A DNA stretch of 64,000 nucleotides. Source: Brachybacterium sp. YJGR34. Lineage in GTDB: Bacteria; Actinomycetota; Actinomycetes; Actinomycetales; Dermabacteraceae. This document shows positions 26,942 through 36,246 of the stretch, one piece after another. The stretch's first letter is position 1. Each line of letters starts with the position of its first letter. Location: contig NZ_PNFB01000019.1 in NCBI RefSeq assembly GCF_003347015.1, positions 17,729 to 81,728 of the forward strand. The letters are read 5' to 3'. The notes beneath the pieces were generated by a model. It saw only the letters and a list, made by a program, of their open reading frames with translations, did not search any database and had not been told where the DNA came from. A program made the translations under genes and the position numbers.

Positions 26942-28747
26942 GTGAATACCACTCCTTCCCTGTTCTCCGCGAGCGATCCCCGCCAGCCCTCCGAGGCGGC
27001 CGCGCGATCGCTGCCCGTGGCCTACCCGGAACGGGCGGCCTGGGGCACCGTCCCGAAGCTCCGAGCCTGGCAGTCCGAGGCGCTCGAGCTCTACCGCAGC
27101 ACCGCGCCGAAGGACTTCCTCGCGGTCGCGACCCCCGGCGCCGGCAAGACCACCTTCGCCCTCCAGGTCGCTGCGGGTCTGCTCTCCGAGGGCACCGTCC
27201 GCCGGGTGACCGTGGTGGCTCCCACCGAGCACCTGAAGACCCAGTGGGCCGATGCCGCTGCGCGCGTGGGCATCTCGCTGGACCCGAACTTCTCCAACGC
27301 CCAGGGTGCCCACGGCTCCCATTACCAGGGCGTCGCGGTGACCTACGCGCAGATCGGCATGCACCCGGCGCTGCACCGCGCCCGCACCGAGGCCGAGCGC
27401 ACCCTGGTGATCCTCGACGAGATCCACCACGCCGGGGACTCGCGCACCTGGGGCGACGGCGTGCGCGAGGCCTTCGATCCCGCCACGCGCCGCCTGGCCC
27501 TGACCGGCACGCCCTTCCGCTCCGACGACTCCGAGATCCCCTTCGTGACCTACGAGGAGGACGGCGAGGGCTTCGCCCGTTCGAAGGCCGACTACACCTA
27601 CGGCTATGGCGAGGCGCTGCGCGACCACGTGGTGCGCCCCGTGCTGTTCATGACCTACTCGGGCCGCATGCACTGGCGCACCAAGACCGGGGACGAGGTC
27701 TCCGCGCAGCTGGGCGCGCTCGAGACGAAGGACATCACCCAGCAGGCCTGGCGCACCGCGCTGGACCCGGCGGGGGAGTGGATCCAATCGGTGCTCTCGG
27801 CCGCGGACCGCCGCCTGACCGAGGTGCGCCGCCACGTCCCCGACGCCGGCGGACTGGTCATCGCCACCGATCAGAAGGCCGCGCGCGCCTATGCCGCGAC
27901 GCTGCGGGAGATCTGCGGCGAGGACCCCACCGTGGTGCTCTCCGACGACGCCGGCGCCGGCGCGCGCATCGAGGAGTTCTCCGCCTCGACGGACCGCTGG
28001 ATGGTGGCCGTCCGCATGGTCTCCGAGGGCGTGGACGTGCCCCGCCTGGCCGTGGGCGTCTACGCCACCTCGACCTCCACACCGATGTTCTTCGCGCAGG
28101 CCGTGGGGCGCTTCGTGCGCTCGCGGACCCGCGGCGAGACCGCGAGCGTCTTCCTGCCCACGGTCCCGATCCTCATGGCCCACGCGGCGGAGCTCGAGGC
28201 GGAGCGGGACCACGTGCTGGACCGCCGCCCCAAGACCGGCGACCCGGAGACGGGGCTCGACGAGAGCCTCATCGAGCAGGCCAACCGCCCCGAGCAGACC
28301 AGCGATCAGCTGGAGATGTCCTTCGAGGCGCTGGAGTCCGAGGCCTCCTTCGACCGGGTGCTCTTCGACGGCGGCGAGTACGGCGCCGGCGGCATGATCG
28401 GCAGCGAGGACGAGCAGGAGTTCCTGGGGATCCCGGGCCTGCTGGACGCCGATCAGATGCGCACCGTCCTCCAGCAGCAGCAGGCCCAGCAGCAGGAGCG
28501 GCGTCAGAAGAGCGGGCCCGCGCCGGCGCAGACGCCCGGCGTGGTGGACCACCGCCGGCTCATGGAGCTGCGCAAGGAGCTCAGCACCCTGGTCTCCGCC
28601 TGGTCGAAGAAGTCGGGCTCCCCGCACGGCTCGGTGCACAACACGCTGCGCTCGCGCAGCGGGGGACCGGCCGTGGCGCAGGCCAGCGCCGAGCAGATCC
28701 AGGCCCGCATCGACATCGTCCGCGGGTGGTTCGTGGGCCGGCGCTGA
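26942..28747 (+). CDS. DEAD/DEAH-box superfamily 2 helicase
   Basis: 601 residues, SF2 helicase of the ResIII/XPB-like type. Q-region L-R-A-W-Q-S-E-A-L; motif I A-T-P-G-A-G-K-T-T-F; motif II L-D-E-I-H-H-A (DEIH); motif III L-T-G-T-P-F-R-S; motif VI Q-A-V-G-R-F-V-R-S-R. A Gln-rich run (about 505-520) separates the helicase from a short C-terminal helical domain. DNA repair is a reasonable guess for the family, not shown by sequence. It follows the DUF3039 gene, as in many actinobacteria. Confidence 0.87.
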   Translation: MNTTPSLFSASDPRQPSEAAARSLPVAYPERAAWGTVPKLRAWQSEALELYRSTAPKDFLAVATPGAGKTTFALQVAAGLLSEGTVRRVTVVAPTEHLKTQWADAAARVGISLDPNFSNAQGAHGSHYQGVAVTYAQIGMHPALHRARTEAERTLVILDEIHHAGDSRTWGDGVREAFDPATRRLALTGTPFRSDDSEIPFVTYEEDGEGFARSKADYTYGYGEALRDHVVRPVLFMTYSGRMHWRTKTGDEVSAQLGALETKDITQQAWRTALDPAGEWIQSVLSAADRRLTEVRRHVPDAGGLVIATDQKAARAYAATLREICGEDPTVVLSDDAGAGARIEEFSASTDRWMVAVRMVSEGVDVPRLAVGVYATSTSTPMFFAQAVGRFVRSRTRGETASVFLPTVPILMAHAAELEAERDHVLDRRPKTGDPETGLDESLIEQANRPEQTSDQLEMSFEALESEASFDRVLFDGGEYGAGGMIGSEDEQEFLGIPGLLDADQMRTVLQQQQAQQQERRQKSGPAPAQTPGVVDHRRLMELRKELSTLVSAWSKKSGSPHGSVHNTLRSRSGGPAVAQASAEQIQARIDIVRGWFVGRR

Positions 28748-28786
28748 CGCGCGGCGAGGCCGCCGCACGGCGCGTCGACGGAGGCC

Positions 28787-30166
28787 TCAGCCCAGCACCC
28801 GCGCGGCCTCCACGCCGTCGGTGACGGTCTCGATCGCGACCGGGCCGTCGGGCCCGTCGGCGGCCTCGAGGCCCAGCTCCGCGAGCGAGGCCGCATGGCG
28901 GGCCCGGGCGGCCTCCACACGCGCGGGCGGGCGCAGGTCCTCGACGATCTCCCCACCGAGGATCAGCGGCCGCTGCAGCGGGCGCAGGCTGGTGCGCTGC
29001 CAGTCCGGGTTCGCCGCGCCGCTGGTCAGCTCCGCCACCAGCTCGCGCTCGAACTCGGCGATCTGCGCCTCGCCCGGCAGCACCAGCTCCGCGTGGGCGC
29101 GCTCGCCCACGCGCAGGCGGAAGGCGCGCTTGCCTGCGCCGAGGGTGGCCTTGTCCCGGGACTGCTTGCCCACGGGGTGCATCTGCCCGTCGGACCCCTC
29201 CCGCTCCACGAGCTTGTAGACGAAGCCGGGGGCGGGGCTGCCGCCGCCGGTGACCAGGCGGGTGCCGATCCCGTAGCCGTCCAGCGGGGCGCCGGCGAGC
29301 TCCTCGAGCCGGTACTCGTCCAGGTCACCGGTGGCGGTGACGCGGGTGTCCGTCGCCCCCAGGGAGTCCAGCAGCTCCCGCACCCGTCGAGACTGCTCGC
29401 CGAGGTCCCCGGAGTCCAGGCGCACGGCGCCGAGCTCGGGACCGGCGAGCTCCACCGCGGTGCGCACCGCGGTCTCCACGTCATAGGTGTCCACCAGCAC
29501 GGTGGTGCCCGTCCCCTGGGCGGCCAGCTGGGCGCGGAACGCCTCCTCCTCGGTGTCGAAGAGCAGGGTGAAGGCATGCGCGGAGGTGCCCCGGACGGGG
29601 ATCCGGTAGTGCGCTGCGGCGGCGAGGTTGGAGGTGGAGTCGAAGCCCACCACGTAGGCGGCGCGGGCGGCGGCGATCGCGGCGTCCTCGTGCACCCGGC
29701 GGCCGCCCATCTCGATGCAGGGACGCCCCCGTGCGGCGGTGACCATCCGCGACCCGGCCGAGGCGACGCCGCTGTCGTGGTTGAGGATCGAGAGCACCAC
29801 GGTCTCCAGCAGCACAGCGTTCTCGAAGGTGCCCTCGATGCGCAGCACGGGGGAGCCGGGGAAGAACAGCTCGCCCTCCTCGTAGCCGTGCACGTCCCCC
29901 GTGAAGCGGTACTCGGCGAGGTGCTCGAGGGTGGCCTCGGAGAGCGCGCCCGTGCGGCGCAGGGCACGCAGATCGGCGTCGTCGAAGCGGAAGTCGGCGA
30001 TCGCGTCGAGGACGCGGCCGGTGCCGGCGAGCGCGCCGTAGCGGCGACCCTCCGGGAGGGAGCGGGTGAACACCTCGAAGACGCAGCGCCGCGAGGCGGT
30101 GCCGGCCTCACGGGCGGCCTCCAGCATGGTCAGCTCGTAGAGGTCGGTGAGCAGGGCAGAAGTCAC
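28787..30166 (-). CDS. pncB: Nicotinate phosphoribosyltransferase
   Basis: 459 residues. Begins with the conserved A-L-L-T-D-L-Y-E-L-T-M-L, and has F-E-V-F-T-R-S-L-P, the catalytic-region H-D-S-G-V-A-S-A-G-S-R-M, S-T-S-N-L-A-A-A, L-V-D-T-Y-D-V and L-D-S-G-D-L. It converts nicotinate plus PRPP to nicotinate mononucleotide in NAD salvage. The GTG at 30166 is chosen because TACGGT lies seven bases upstream; a much longer N-terminal frame (to 30439) would cross the clpS promoter and has no homology. Confidence 0.93.
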   Translation of the reverse strand: MTSALLTDLYELTMLEAAREAGTASRRCVFEVFTRSLPEGRRYGALAGTGRVLDAIADFRFDDADLRALRRTGALSEATLEHLAEYRFTGDVHGYEEGELFFPGSPVLRIEGTFENAVLLETVVLSILNHDSGVASAGSRMVTAARGRPCIEMGGRRVHEDAAIAAARAAYVVGFDSTSNLAAAAHYRIPVRGTSAHAFTLLFDTEEEAFRAQLAAQGTGTTVLVDTYDVETAVRTAVELAGPELGAVRLDSGDLGEQSRRVRELLDSLGATDTRVTATGDLDEYRLEELAGAPLDGYGIGTRLVTGGGSPAPGFVYKLVEREGSDGQMHPVGKQSRDKATLGAGKRAFRLRVGERAHAELVLPGEAQIAEFERELVAELTSGAANPDWQRTSLRPLQRPLILGGEIVEDLRPPARVEAARARHAASLAELGLEAADGPDGPVAIETVTDGVEAARVLG

Positions 30167-30173
30167 AGAGTCC

Positions 30174-30179
30174 ACCGTA
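30174..30179 (-). promoter_or_regulatory. -10 box of leaderless pncB promoter
   Basis: TACGGT on the minus strand, seven bases, then GTG at 30166. It decides the pncB start. Confidence 0.55.
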
Positions 30180-30217
30180 ATGCGTGCCGGGAGGGGCGGT
30201 GGACGCGGCACGCCCCG

Positions 30218-30223
30218 TAGACT
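30218..30223 (+). promoter_or_regulatory. -10 box for clpS-DUF2017
   Basis: TAGACT in the 142-base divergent gap between pncB and clpS. It gives a leader of about 80 bases ending in AGGAGGAG before the clpS ATG. It is back to back with the pncB box, 38 bases away on the other strand. Confidence 0.4.
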
Positions 30224-30308
30224 CGGGTGCCACCGCGTCGCGACAGCGGCCGATGCCGCGTCAGCAGCGCGGGACGAAGACGCAGCGCAGGACACAGGAG
30301 GAGCACGC

Positions 30309-30632
30309 ATGGCGGTCGAGGTGCCGCGGGTGGATCCCGCCACGGGCTCTCGCACCGACCCCTCCGCCGCGGCGGGGACCGACCTGCAGGCCGACGGACC
30401 CTGGTGCACCGTGGTCTGGAACGATCCCGTGAACCTCATGAGCTACGTCGTGTTCGTCTTTCGCCGCTACTTCGGCTACTCCCGCGTGGTCGCCGAGCAG
30501 CTCATGATGCAGGTCCACGAGGAGGGGCGCGCGATCGTCTCGCGCGGGAGCCGGGAGCGGGTCGAGACCGACGTGCAGGCCATGCACTCCTTCGGGCTGC
30601 GGGCCACGCTGGAGAGGGCAGGGCAGGACTGA
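30309..30632 (+). CDS. clpS: ATP-dependent Clp protease adaptor ClpS
   Basis: 107 residues. After a disordered N-terminus of about 30 residues comes the ClpS core: T-V-V-W-N-D-P-V-N-L-M-S-Y-V, L-M-M-Q-V-H-E-E-G-R-A-I-V and T-D-V-Q-A-M-H-S-F-G-L. ClpS hands N-degron substrates to ClpAP or ClpCP. The Asp/Asn and His positions that form the N-end pocket are present. AGGAGGAG sets the start; the stop overlaps the DUF2017 start (TGATG). Confidence 0.93.
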   Translation: MAVEVPRVDPATGSRTDPSAAAGTDLQADGPWCTVVWNDPVNLMSYVVFVFRRYFGYSRVVAEQLMMQVHEEGRAIVSRGSRERVETDVQAMHSFGLRATLERAGQD

Positions 30633-31264
30633 TGGCGCATGCGTTCCGCCGCCGCGAGGACGGCAGCCTCGCCTGCCGGCTCGACGGCGAGGAGAAGGCG
30701 ATCATCGCCCAGGTCGCCCAGGAGACCGCGGACCTGATCCGCGCGGACCTGGGCATCGAGGCGGATGCCGGGGTGCTGCGCCGCGCGGCCGACAGCGAGG
30801 ATCCGCTGCGCCGGCTCGAGGCGGAGTTCGCCGGCCGGGACGCCCGCGAGCCCTCCGATTCCGCCGTGAAGCGCCTGTTCCCCGCCGCCTCCGAGGACAC
30901 CGAGCTCGCGGCCGAGTACCGCCGGCTGGGGCAGCAGCACCTCGCCGAGGGCAAGCTCGCCGATCTGCGGCGGGTGATGGCCGTCCTCGATGCCGCCGGG
31001 CCCGATCACAGCGAGGTCGTCCTGGACGAGGAGGACGCCCTGGTGGTGCTCCGGGCGCTGAACGACGTGCGGATCGTGCTCGCGGACCGGCTGGACCTCC
31101 AGCGCGACGGCGACTTCGACACCGTGCGGATGCTGCAGCAGATCGGCGAACGGGTCGAGGGCGCCGCCGTCGAGGACGACGAGCACGTCAGCGCGGACAT
31201 CGTCATCGCCGTGTACGAGCTGCTGTCCTGGCTGCAGGAGAGCCTGCTGCGCGCGCTCGATTGA
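30632..31264 (+). CDS. DUF2017 family protein
   Basis: 210 residues, mainly helical. Conserved family features: F-R-R-R-E-D-G-S near the N-terminus, D-P-L-R-R-L, R-L-F-P-A-A and the C-terminal Y-E-L-L-S-W-L-Q-E-S-L. Its start shares one base with the clpS stop, and clpS-DUF2017 is a stable actinobacterial pair, so a role with Clp proteolysis is plausible. No catalytic motif is visible. Confidence 0.87.
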   Translation: MAHAFRRREDGSLACRLDGEEKAIIAQVAQETADLIRADLGIEADAGVLRRAADSEDPLRRLEAEFAGRDAREPSDSAVKRLFPAASEDTELAAEYRRLGQQHLAEGKLADLRRVMAVLDAAGPDHSEVVLDEEDALVVLRALNDVRIVLADRLDLQRDGDFDTVRMLQQIGERVEGAAVEDDEHVSADIVIAVYELLSWLQESLLRALD

Positions 31265-31350
31265 GCGGGGCGCGACCAGCGCATGAGCAGGTGGTCTGTG
31301 ACACGGCCCGCACTGAGCGTGCCGTCACTGCCCCGAGGGCCCGCGAACAT

Positions 31351-31356
31351 TAGCCT
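31351..31356 (+). promoter_or_regulatory. -10 box of leaderless murI promoter
   Basis: TAGCCT, seven bases, ATG at 31364. It separates the murI-MBL-rph-rdgB transcript from clpS-DUF2017 and excludes the open frame upstream. Confidence 0.55.
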
Positions 31357-31363
31357 TGCCCGG

Positions 31364-32176
31364 ATGAACAACGCGCCGATCGGGATCTTCGACTCCGGGG
31401 TGGGCGGGCTCACCGTCGCCCGCGCCGTCCTCGACCAGCTGCCGCAGGAGGAGCTGGTCTACCTCGGCGACACCGAGCACGGCCCCTACGGCCCCCGCTC
31501 CATCGCCGAGGTGCGCTCCCTCGCGCTGGAGATCATGGACGAGCTCGTCGGGCACGGCGTGAAGATGCTGGTCATCGCCTGCAATACGGCGTCGGCGGCG
31601 GTGCTGCGCGATGCCCGCGAGCGGTACGACGTCCCGGTCGTCGAGGTCATCCAGCCGGCCGTGCGCCGTGCGGTGGCCGCGACCCGCAACCATCGCGTGG
31701 GCGTGATCGCCACCGCCGGCACCGTCACCTCCCGCGCCTACGAGGATGCCTTCGCCGCCGCGCCGAACCTCTCGCTGGTCACCCAGGCCTGCCCGCGCTT
31801 CGTCGAGTTCGTCGAGAACGGCGTGGTCAGCGGCGAGGAGGTGATGTCCATCGCCGAGGAGTACCTGGCGCCGGTCCGCGACCAGGGGGTGGACACCCTG
31901 GTGCTGGGCTGCACCCACTACCCGATGCTCGCCGGCCCCATCAGCTACCTCATGGGCCCGGACGTCACCCTGGTCTCCTCCGCGGAGGAGACGGCGCTGG
32001 ACGTGTATCGCCTGCTGCGGGCGAGCGACCAGCTGCGCGAGTCCGAGCGGCCCCCGCGCCACGTGTTCGCGCAGACCGCGATCGGGACCGGCGGCGAGAG
32101 CTTCGCGCGCCTCTCCCGCCGCTTCCTGGGCCCCACCCTCGAGATGACCGGGTCGCTGCCCGTGGTGTCGACATGA
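31364..32176 (+). CDS. murI: Glutamate racemase
   Basis: 270 residues. Family motifs: [14 protein letters not shown]-like [10 protein letters not shown], the first catalytic cysteine in A-C-N-T-A-S-A, and the second in L-G-C-T-H-Y-P. It makes D-glutamate for peptidoglycan. The stop overlaps the next gene by 4 bases. The operon order murI-MBL-rph-rdgB is conserved in actinobacteria. Confidence 0.95.
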   Translation: MNNAPIGIFDSGVGGLTVARAVLDQLPQEELVYLGDTEHGPYGPRSIAEVRSLALEIMDELVGHGVKMLVIACNTASAAVLRDARERYDVPVVEVIQPAVRRAVAATRNHRVGVIATAGTVTSRAYEDAFAAAPNLSLVTQACPRFVEFVENGVVSGEEVMSIAEEYLAPVRDQGVDTLVLGCTHYPMLAGPISYLMGPDVTLVSSAEETALDVYRLLRASDQLRESERPPRHVFAQTAIGTGGESFARLSRRFLGPTLEMTGSLPVVST

Positions 32177-32982
32177 GGATCCACGTCATCGGCTGCAGCG
32201 GCAGCTTCGCGGGCCCCGACGGCGCCGCCTCGAGCTACCTGCTCGAGCACGAGGACGCGGCCGGCCGGATCTGGCGGGTCCTGATGGATCTGGGCTCCGG
32301 CGCCTTCGGCCCGCTGCAGCGCCTCATCGACCCGGTCGATCTGGACGCGGTGATCGTCTCCCACCTGCACCCGGACCACTATCTCGACCTCACCGGGCTC
32401 GAGGTGTTCCGCGCATACCACTCGCGCGTCGACCTCCCGCTGCTGCCGCTGCACGCCCCCGCTCCGCTCGCGGACCGGCTGGCCGCCGTGGTGGGGCGCG
32501 AGGGCCACATCCCGGCCGGAGTGGACCGCTCGCCCTTCGAGTACCACGTGCTCGCCGATCGGCAGCGCCTGGTCATCGGCCCCTTCGAGATCGAGACCCG
32601 TGCGGTGGTCCATCCGGTCGAGGCCTACGGCTTCCGGATCACGGCCGCGGGGCAGACCGTCGCCTACTCCGGGGACACCGACTCCTGCGCGGCGCTCGAG
32701 GAGCTGGCCCGGGACGCGGACCTGTTCCTCTGCGAGGCCGGGTACATCGAGGGGCGCGACGACCGCTTCACCGGGGTGCACCTGACCGGGCGCCGAGCCG
32801 GGCAGGCCGCGGCCCGCGCCGGGGTGCGGGACCTCGCGCTGACCCACATCCCCGCCTGGACGGACCCGGCGGTTCCCCTGGCCGAGGCCCGCGAGGTGTA
32901 CACGGGCCGTCTGCGGAGGGTCCGCCCCATGGATATCCTCGAGGTCGTCCCGTCCCACACTCCCGAGGAAGGAGCTCCGTGA
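32173..32982 (+). CDS. MBL-fold metallo-hydrolase
   Basis: 269 residues, beta-lactamase-like fold. [10 protein letters not shown] (about 65) is the H-x-H-x-D-H zinc motif; further ligands in D-T-D-S-C and the late L-T-H-I-P. It resembles RNase Z-like/phosphodiesterase relatives, e.g. mycobacterial CpdA-type (Rv1339) proteins encoded beside murI and rph, which makes cyclic-nucleotide hydrolysis a candidate activity. Overlaps both neighbours by 4 bases. Confidence 0.86.
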   Translation: MRIHVIGCSGSFAGPDGAASSYLLEHEDAAGRIWRVLMDLGSGAFGPLQRLIDPVDLDAVIVSHLHPDHYLDLTGLEVFRAYHSRVDLPLLPLHAPAPLADRLAAVVGREGHIPAGVDRSPFEYHVLADRQRLVIGPFEIETRAVVHPVEAYGFRITAAGQTVAYSGDTDSCAALEELARDADLFLCEAGYIEGRDDRFTGVHLTGRRAGQAAARAGVRDLALTHIPAWTDPAVPLAEAREVYTGRLRRVRPMDILEVVPSHTPEEGAP

Positions 32983-33737
32983 GCTCTTCGACCCCGACCC
33001 CTGCCGGCGACCGCGTCGACGGCCGCACCCCCGTCCAGCTGCGCGAGGTGCGCATCACCCGGAACTGGCTCGACCACGCCGAGGGCAGCGCGCTCATCGA
33101 GTTCGGCCGCACCCGCGTGCTGTGCGCCGCCTCCTTCACCGAGGGCGTGCCGCGCTGGAAGAAGGGCTCCGGCTCCGGCTGGGTCACCGCCGAGTACGCG
33201 ATGCTCCCGCGCGCGACGAACTCCCGCTCCCCGCGCGAGTCGGTCAAGGGGAAGATCGGCGGGCGCACCCACGAGATCTCCCGGCTGATCGGCCGCTCGC
33301 TGCGCGCGGTCATCGATCTCGACGCGCTGGGTGAGAACACCATCCAGCTGGACTGCGACGTGCTGCAGGCCGACGGCGGCACCCGCACCGCCGCGATCAC
33401 CGGCGCCTACGTCGCGCTGGCCGATGCGATCACCTGGGGCAAGCAGCACACCGCCCTGCCTGCCGCGCGTGACGTCCTCACCGACTCCGTGAGCGCGATC
33501 AGCGTCGGGATCGTCGAGGGGCGTCCGCTGCTGGACCTCGAGTACCGCGAGGACGTGGAGGCCGAGACCGACATGAACGTCGTGGTCACCGGCTCCGGCT
33601 CCTTCGTCGAGGTCCAGGGCACGGCCGAGGGCGCGCCCTTCGACCGCGCCGAGCTGGGCAGCCTGCTGGACCTCGCGACCGACGGCTGCGCGCGCCTGGC
33701 GCAGGTCCAGCGGGACGTGCTGGCGACCTCCCGATGA
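32979..33737 (+). CDS. rph: Ribonuclease PH
   Basis: 252 residues, GTG start overlapping the previous stop. The PDX-family exonuclease motifs are present: [15 protein letters not shown], the Arg-rich [12 protein letters not shown], and [13 protein letters not shown]. It trims tRNA 3' ends phosphorolytically. Next is rdgB, again with a 4-base overlap. Confidence 0.95.
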   Translation: MSSSTPTPAGDRVDGRTPVQLREVRITRNWLDHAEGSALIEFGRTRVLCAASFTEGVPRWKKGSGSGWVTAEYAMLPRATNSRSPRESVKGKIGGRTHEISRLIGRSLRAVIDLDALGENTIQLDCDVLQADGGTRTAAITGAYVALADAITWGKQHTALPAARDVLTDSVSAISVGIVEGRPLLDLEYREDVEAETDMNVVVTGSGSFVEVQGTAEGAPFDRAELGSLLDLATDGCARLAQVQRDVLATSR

Positions 33738-34378
33738 GCGGCGCCGACGTTCCCGCGGGAACGCCCGCCGGTGCGCGGGTGATCCTCGCCTCCCACAATC
33801 CGGGGAAGCTGCGGGAGCTGCAACGCATCCTCGTCGGGGCGGTGCCGGGCCTGGCGGCGGAGCAGATCATCTCCTCCGCGGGGATCGCGCTGCCGGACGT
33901 GGTCGAGGACGAGGTGAGCTTCGAGGGCAACGCCCTGCTCAAGGCCCGCTCGGCCGCGGCGGCCACCGGCCTGCTCGCGATCGCCGACGACTCCGGGCTC
34001 GCCGTCGACGTCCTCGGCGGATCCCCGGGGATCTTCTCCGCCCGCTGGTCCGGGCGCCACGGCGACGACGCGGCGAACAACGCCCTGCTGCTCGCCCAGC
34101 TCTCCGACGTCCCCGAGGAGCATCGCGGGGCACGCTTCGTGTGCGCGGCGGCACTCGTGGGCCCCGACGGCCGCGAGGTGGTCGAGCGCGGCGAGATGCC
34201 CGGGGTGCTGCTGCGCGAGCCCCACGGCGACGGTGGCTTCGGCTACGACCCGCTGTTCCGGCCCGACGGCGAGACGCGCTCCGCGGCGCAGCTCAGCCCG
34301 GAGGAGAAGGACGCGATCTCCCATCGTGGCACGGCCTTCCGCGCGCTCGCCGCGCAGGTGGCCCCGCTGCTGGCCTGA
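33734..34378 (+). CDS. rdgB: Non-canonical purine NTP pyrophosphatase RdgB/HAM1
   Basis: 214 residues. [34 protein letters not shown] and K-D-A-I-S-H-R-G are the nucleotide- and metal-binding motifs. It hydrolyses ITP, dITP and XTP to clean the nucleotide pool. Last gene of the murI operon; a strong hairpin follows. Confidence 0.95.
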   Translation: MSGADVPAGTPAGARVILASHNPGKLRELQRILVGAVPGLAAEQIISSAGIALPDVVEDEVSFEGNALLKARSAAAATGLLAIADDSGLAVDVLGGSPGIFSARWSGRHGDDAANNALLLAQLSDVPEEHRGARFVCAAALVGPDGREVVERGEMPGVLLREPHGDGGFGYDPLFRPDGETRSAAQLSPEEKDAISHRGTAFRALAAQVAPLLA

Positions 34379-34388
34379 GCCTCCGGGG

Positions 34389-34418
34389 CGGTGCGGCGCG
34401 TGACCCCGCGCCGCACCG
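34389..34418. terminator. Terminator hairpin between rdgB and the NUDIX gene
   Basis: A perfect 12-bp stem, CGGTGCGGCGCG (34389-34400) with CGCGCCGCACCG (34407-34418), and a 6-base loop. There is no U tract. It lies between convergent genes and can serve both strands. Confidence 0.65.
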
Positions 34419-34451
34419 TGGGCCGGCGTCCACCCGTCGGAGCGGGACCGA

Positions 34452-34994
34452 TCAGGCGGCGCCGACGTGCGCGAGCGCACGGCGCACCAGCAGGTCGCGC
34501 CCGCCGGTCATCTCGTCGAGCGGGGAGCTGTCCGCGAGCAGCTCGTCGACCCCGAACCAGGACAGCTCCAGCGCATCCTCCTGCGGGGCGGTCTCGCCGT
34601 CGATCGGCACCACATAGGCCAGGGAGATCGCATGCTGGCGCGGATCGTGGAACGGGGAGACCTCCGGCGTCGGGAAGTACTCCGCCACGGTGAACGGCAC
34701 CGGGGAGACCGGCACCCGCGGCAGCGCCATCGGCCCCAGGTCCTTCTCGACGTGCCGCGCGATGGCCTCGCGGAGGCTCTCGTGGATCAGGACGCGCCCG
34801 GAGACGATCGCCCGCACGATCTGCCCGTCGCCGGAGGCGCGCAGCAGCATGCCCACCTCCGCCACGGAGCCGTCGGTGTCGGCGCGCACGGGCACCACGT
34901 CGACGTAGGTGATCGGCAGGTGCCGGCGCAGCTCGGAGATCCGCTCCGGCTCGAACCAGGAGCCCTCGGAGTCCACGGCGGTGCGGTTGCTCAT
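34452..34994 (-). CDS. NUDIX-like (DUF4916) protein with degenerate Nudix box
   Basis: 180 residues. The Nudix loop reads G-R-V-L-I-H-E-S-L-R-E-A-I-A-R-H-V-E-K-D-L-G: the Gly and first Glu match G-x5-E-x7-R-E-U-x-E-E-x-G-U, but RE is RH and EE is KD. The metal-binding glutamates are thus changed, so ordinary pyrophosphohydrolase activity is doubtful. The R-H-x-E-K-D-L-G form may be normal for this actinobacterial subfamily. The ATG overlaps the stop of the phosphatase gene upstream, implying one operon. Confidence 0.7.
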   Translation of the reverse strand: MSNRTAVDSEGSWFEPERISELRRHLPITYVDVVPVRADTDGSVAEVGMLLRASGDGQIVRAIVSGRVLIHESLREAIARHVEKDLGPMALPRVPVSPVPFTVAEYFPTPEVSPFHDPRQHAISLAYVVPIDGETAPQEDALELSWFGVDELLADSSPLDEMTGGRDLLVRRALAHVGAA

Positions 34995-35686
34995 CGGGGC
35001 CCTCCCTCGGCGGTGGCGGGTGCGTCGTCGGCCCCGGGGGCCTCCGCCGACGCGGCGGGGAGCGGGGCCAGCTGGCCCTTCTCGACGAAGAACCGCGGGT
35101 TCTGCTCCCGGGAGGCGACCTTGACCGTGTGGTCGACGTCGCGACCGGCGATCATCCGCACCCGCCAGGAGGTGCCCTCGAGCTCGACCTGCGAGAGCGT
35201 GCCGTTGGGGATCGACGGCAGCGGGCGCTCGATGATGCCGGAGAGGACGAAGCGGATCAGCGTGCCGTGGGCGACGAGCAGCACCTTCTTCCCGGGGAAG
35301 CGCTCCTCGAGCGCCTCCAGGCCGTCATAGCCGCGATCGGCGACCGCCTGGTGGTCCTCACGCCCGGGGAAGGAGCGCTCCGGATAGCGCTCCTCCATCT
35401 CCTCGACGGGCTCTCCCTCGGCGACGCCCCAGTGGATCTCCACCAGGCGCTCCTCGGTGCCGCCGAAGGGGATGCCGTGGTCCTCGGCGATGATCCGCGC
35501 GGTCTGCTCGGCCCGCTGCAGCGGCGAGGACAGGATCACGTCCCACTCGACGTCGGGCAGGCCGTCCAGGGCATGGTGCGCCTGCTCGATCCCGGTGGCG
35601 TTCAGCGGGATGTCCGAGGAGCCCTGGAAGCGGTTCTGCAGGTTGTAGTCCGTCTGCCCATGGCGGACGAGGCCGAACAGGGTCAT
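34991..35686 (-). CDS. Histidine phosphatase family protein (phosphoglycerate mutase-like)
   Basis: 231 residues. R-H-G-Q-T-D-Y-N (residues 8-15) is the RHG catalytic motif with the phosphorylated His at 9; the second catalytic His is in L-L-V-A-H-G-T-L. E in V-E-I-H-W-G-V-A-E-G-E is the likely proton donor region. The last 30 residues are Ala/Pro-rich. Substrate unknown; it could be a broad-range phosphatase. AGGAGACGC before the ATG; co-transcribed with the NUDIX-like gene. Confidence 0.87.
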   Translation of the reverse strand: MTLFGLVRHGQTDYNLQNRFQGSSDIPLNATGIEQAHHALDGLPDVEWDVILSSPLQRAEQTARIIAEDHGIPFGGTEERLVEIHWGVAEGEPVEEMEERYPERSFPGREDHQAVADRGYDGLEALEERFPGKKVLLVAHGTLIRFVLSGIIERPLPSIPNGTLSQVELEGTSWRVRMIAGRDVDHTVKVASREQNPRFFVEKGQLAPLPAASAEAPGADDAPATAEGGPR

Positions 35687-35809
35687 GAAGCGTCTCCTCG
35701 GGTTGTGGTCCAGCGATGCGCGAGGAGGGCTCGAGACCGTCCTCCGTGCTACCGGGACCAGGGTAGACGCTGGCGGGGCCGCAGTCCTACGCGTTCGCAG
35801 CAGGGGTGA

Positions 35810-36160
35810 TCAGGCCGCGGCGAGCAGTGCCGCGACGACCCCGGAGGCGAGCGCTCCGACGACCGCGACGACGAGGTGGCTGACGCCGAGGGTGGTGCCG
35901 ATGAGGGCGAGGACACGGGGCCGGTCGCGGAGCAGCAGCCCGATGATGCCGAGGACGGCCGCGATGATGGCGAGGAGCACCTGTGGACCCGTGATCAGGA
36001 GCGGAACCACTCGGTACGACATGCCGGCCTGGTCGAGGAGGAGCGGAAGCGCGGGCGCGAGCGCGTGGGCGGCGATGCTCGCCAGGAGCAGCAGGATCGC
36101 GACGGCGAGCGAGGCGATGCCGGCGGGGTTCCCGCGGCGAGGTGTCGAGGTGTCGGTCAT
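35810..36160 (-). CDS. Small multi-pass membrane protein of unknown function
   Basis: 116 residues with three hydrophobic segments (about 14-40, 51-76, 84-114) joined by short basic loops (D-R-P-R). Leaderless start: on the minus strand TAGGGT lies six bases before the ATG. No recognised domain; the layout is like DUF4190-type small membrane proteins. First gene of the gene-poor stretch next to tRNA-Leu. Confidence 0.65.
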   Translation of the reverse strand: MTDTSTPRRGNPAGIASLAVAILLLLASIAAHALAPALPLLLDQAGMSYRVVPLLITGPQVLLAIIAAVLGIIGLLLRDRPRVLALIGTTLGVSHLVVAVVGALASGVVAALLAAA

Positions 36161-36166
36161 GGACCG

Positions 36167-36172
36167 ACCCTA
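36167..36172 (-). promoter_or_regulatory. -10 box of leaderless promoter for the 35810-36160 gene
   Basis: TAGGGT on the minus strand, six bases, ATG at 36160. Confidence 0.5.
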
Positions 36173-36246
36173 GCCGCGCAGGCATCGCCGATACACGCTG
36201 GACGACCGCATCGGAACGGGAACGTCCGGTCTCGTCGCGGAGACGG

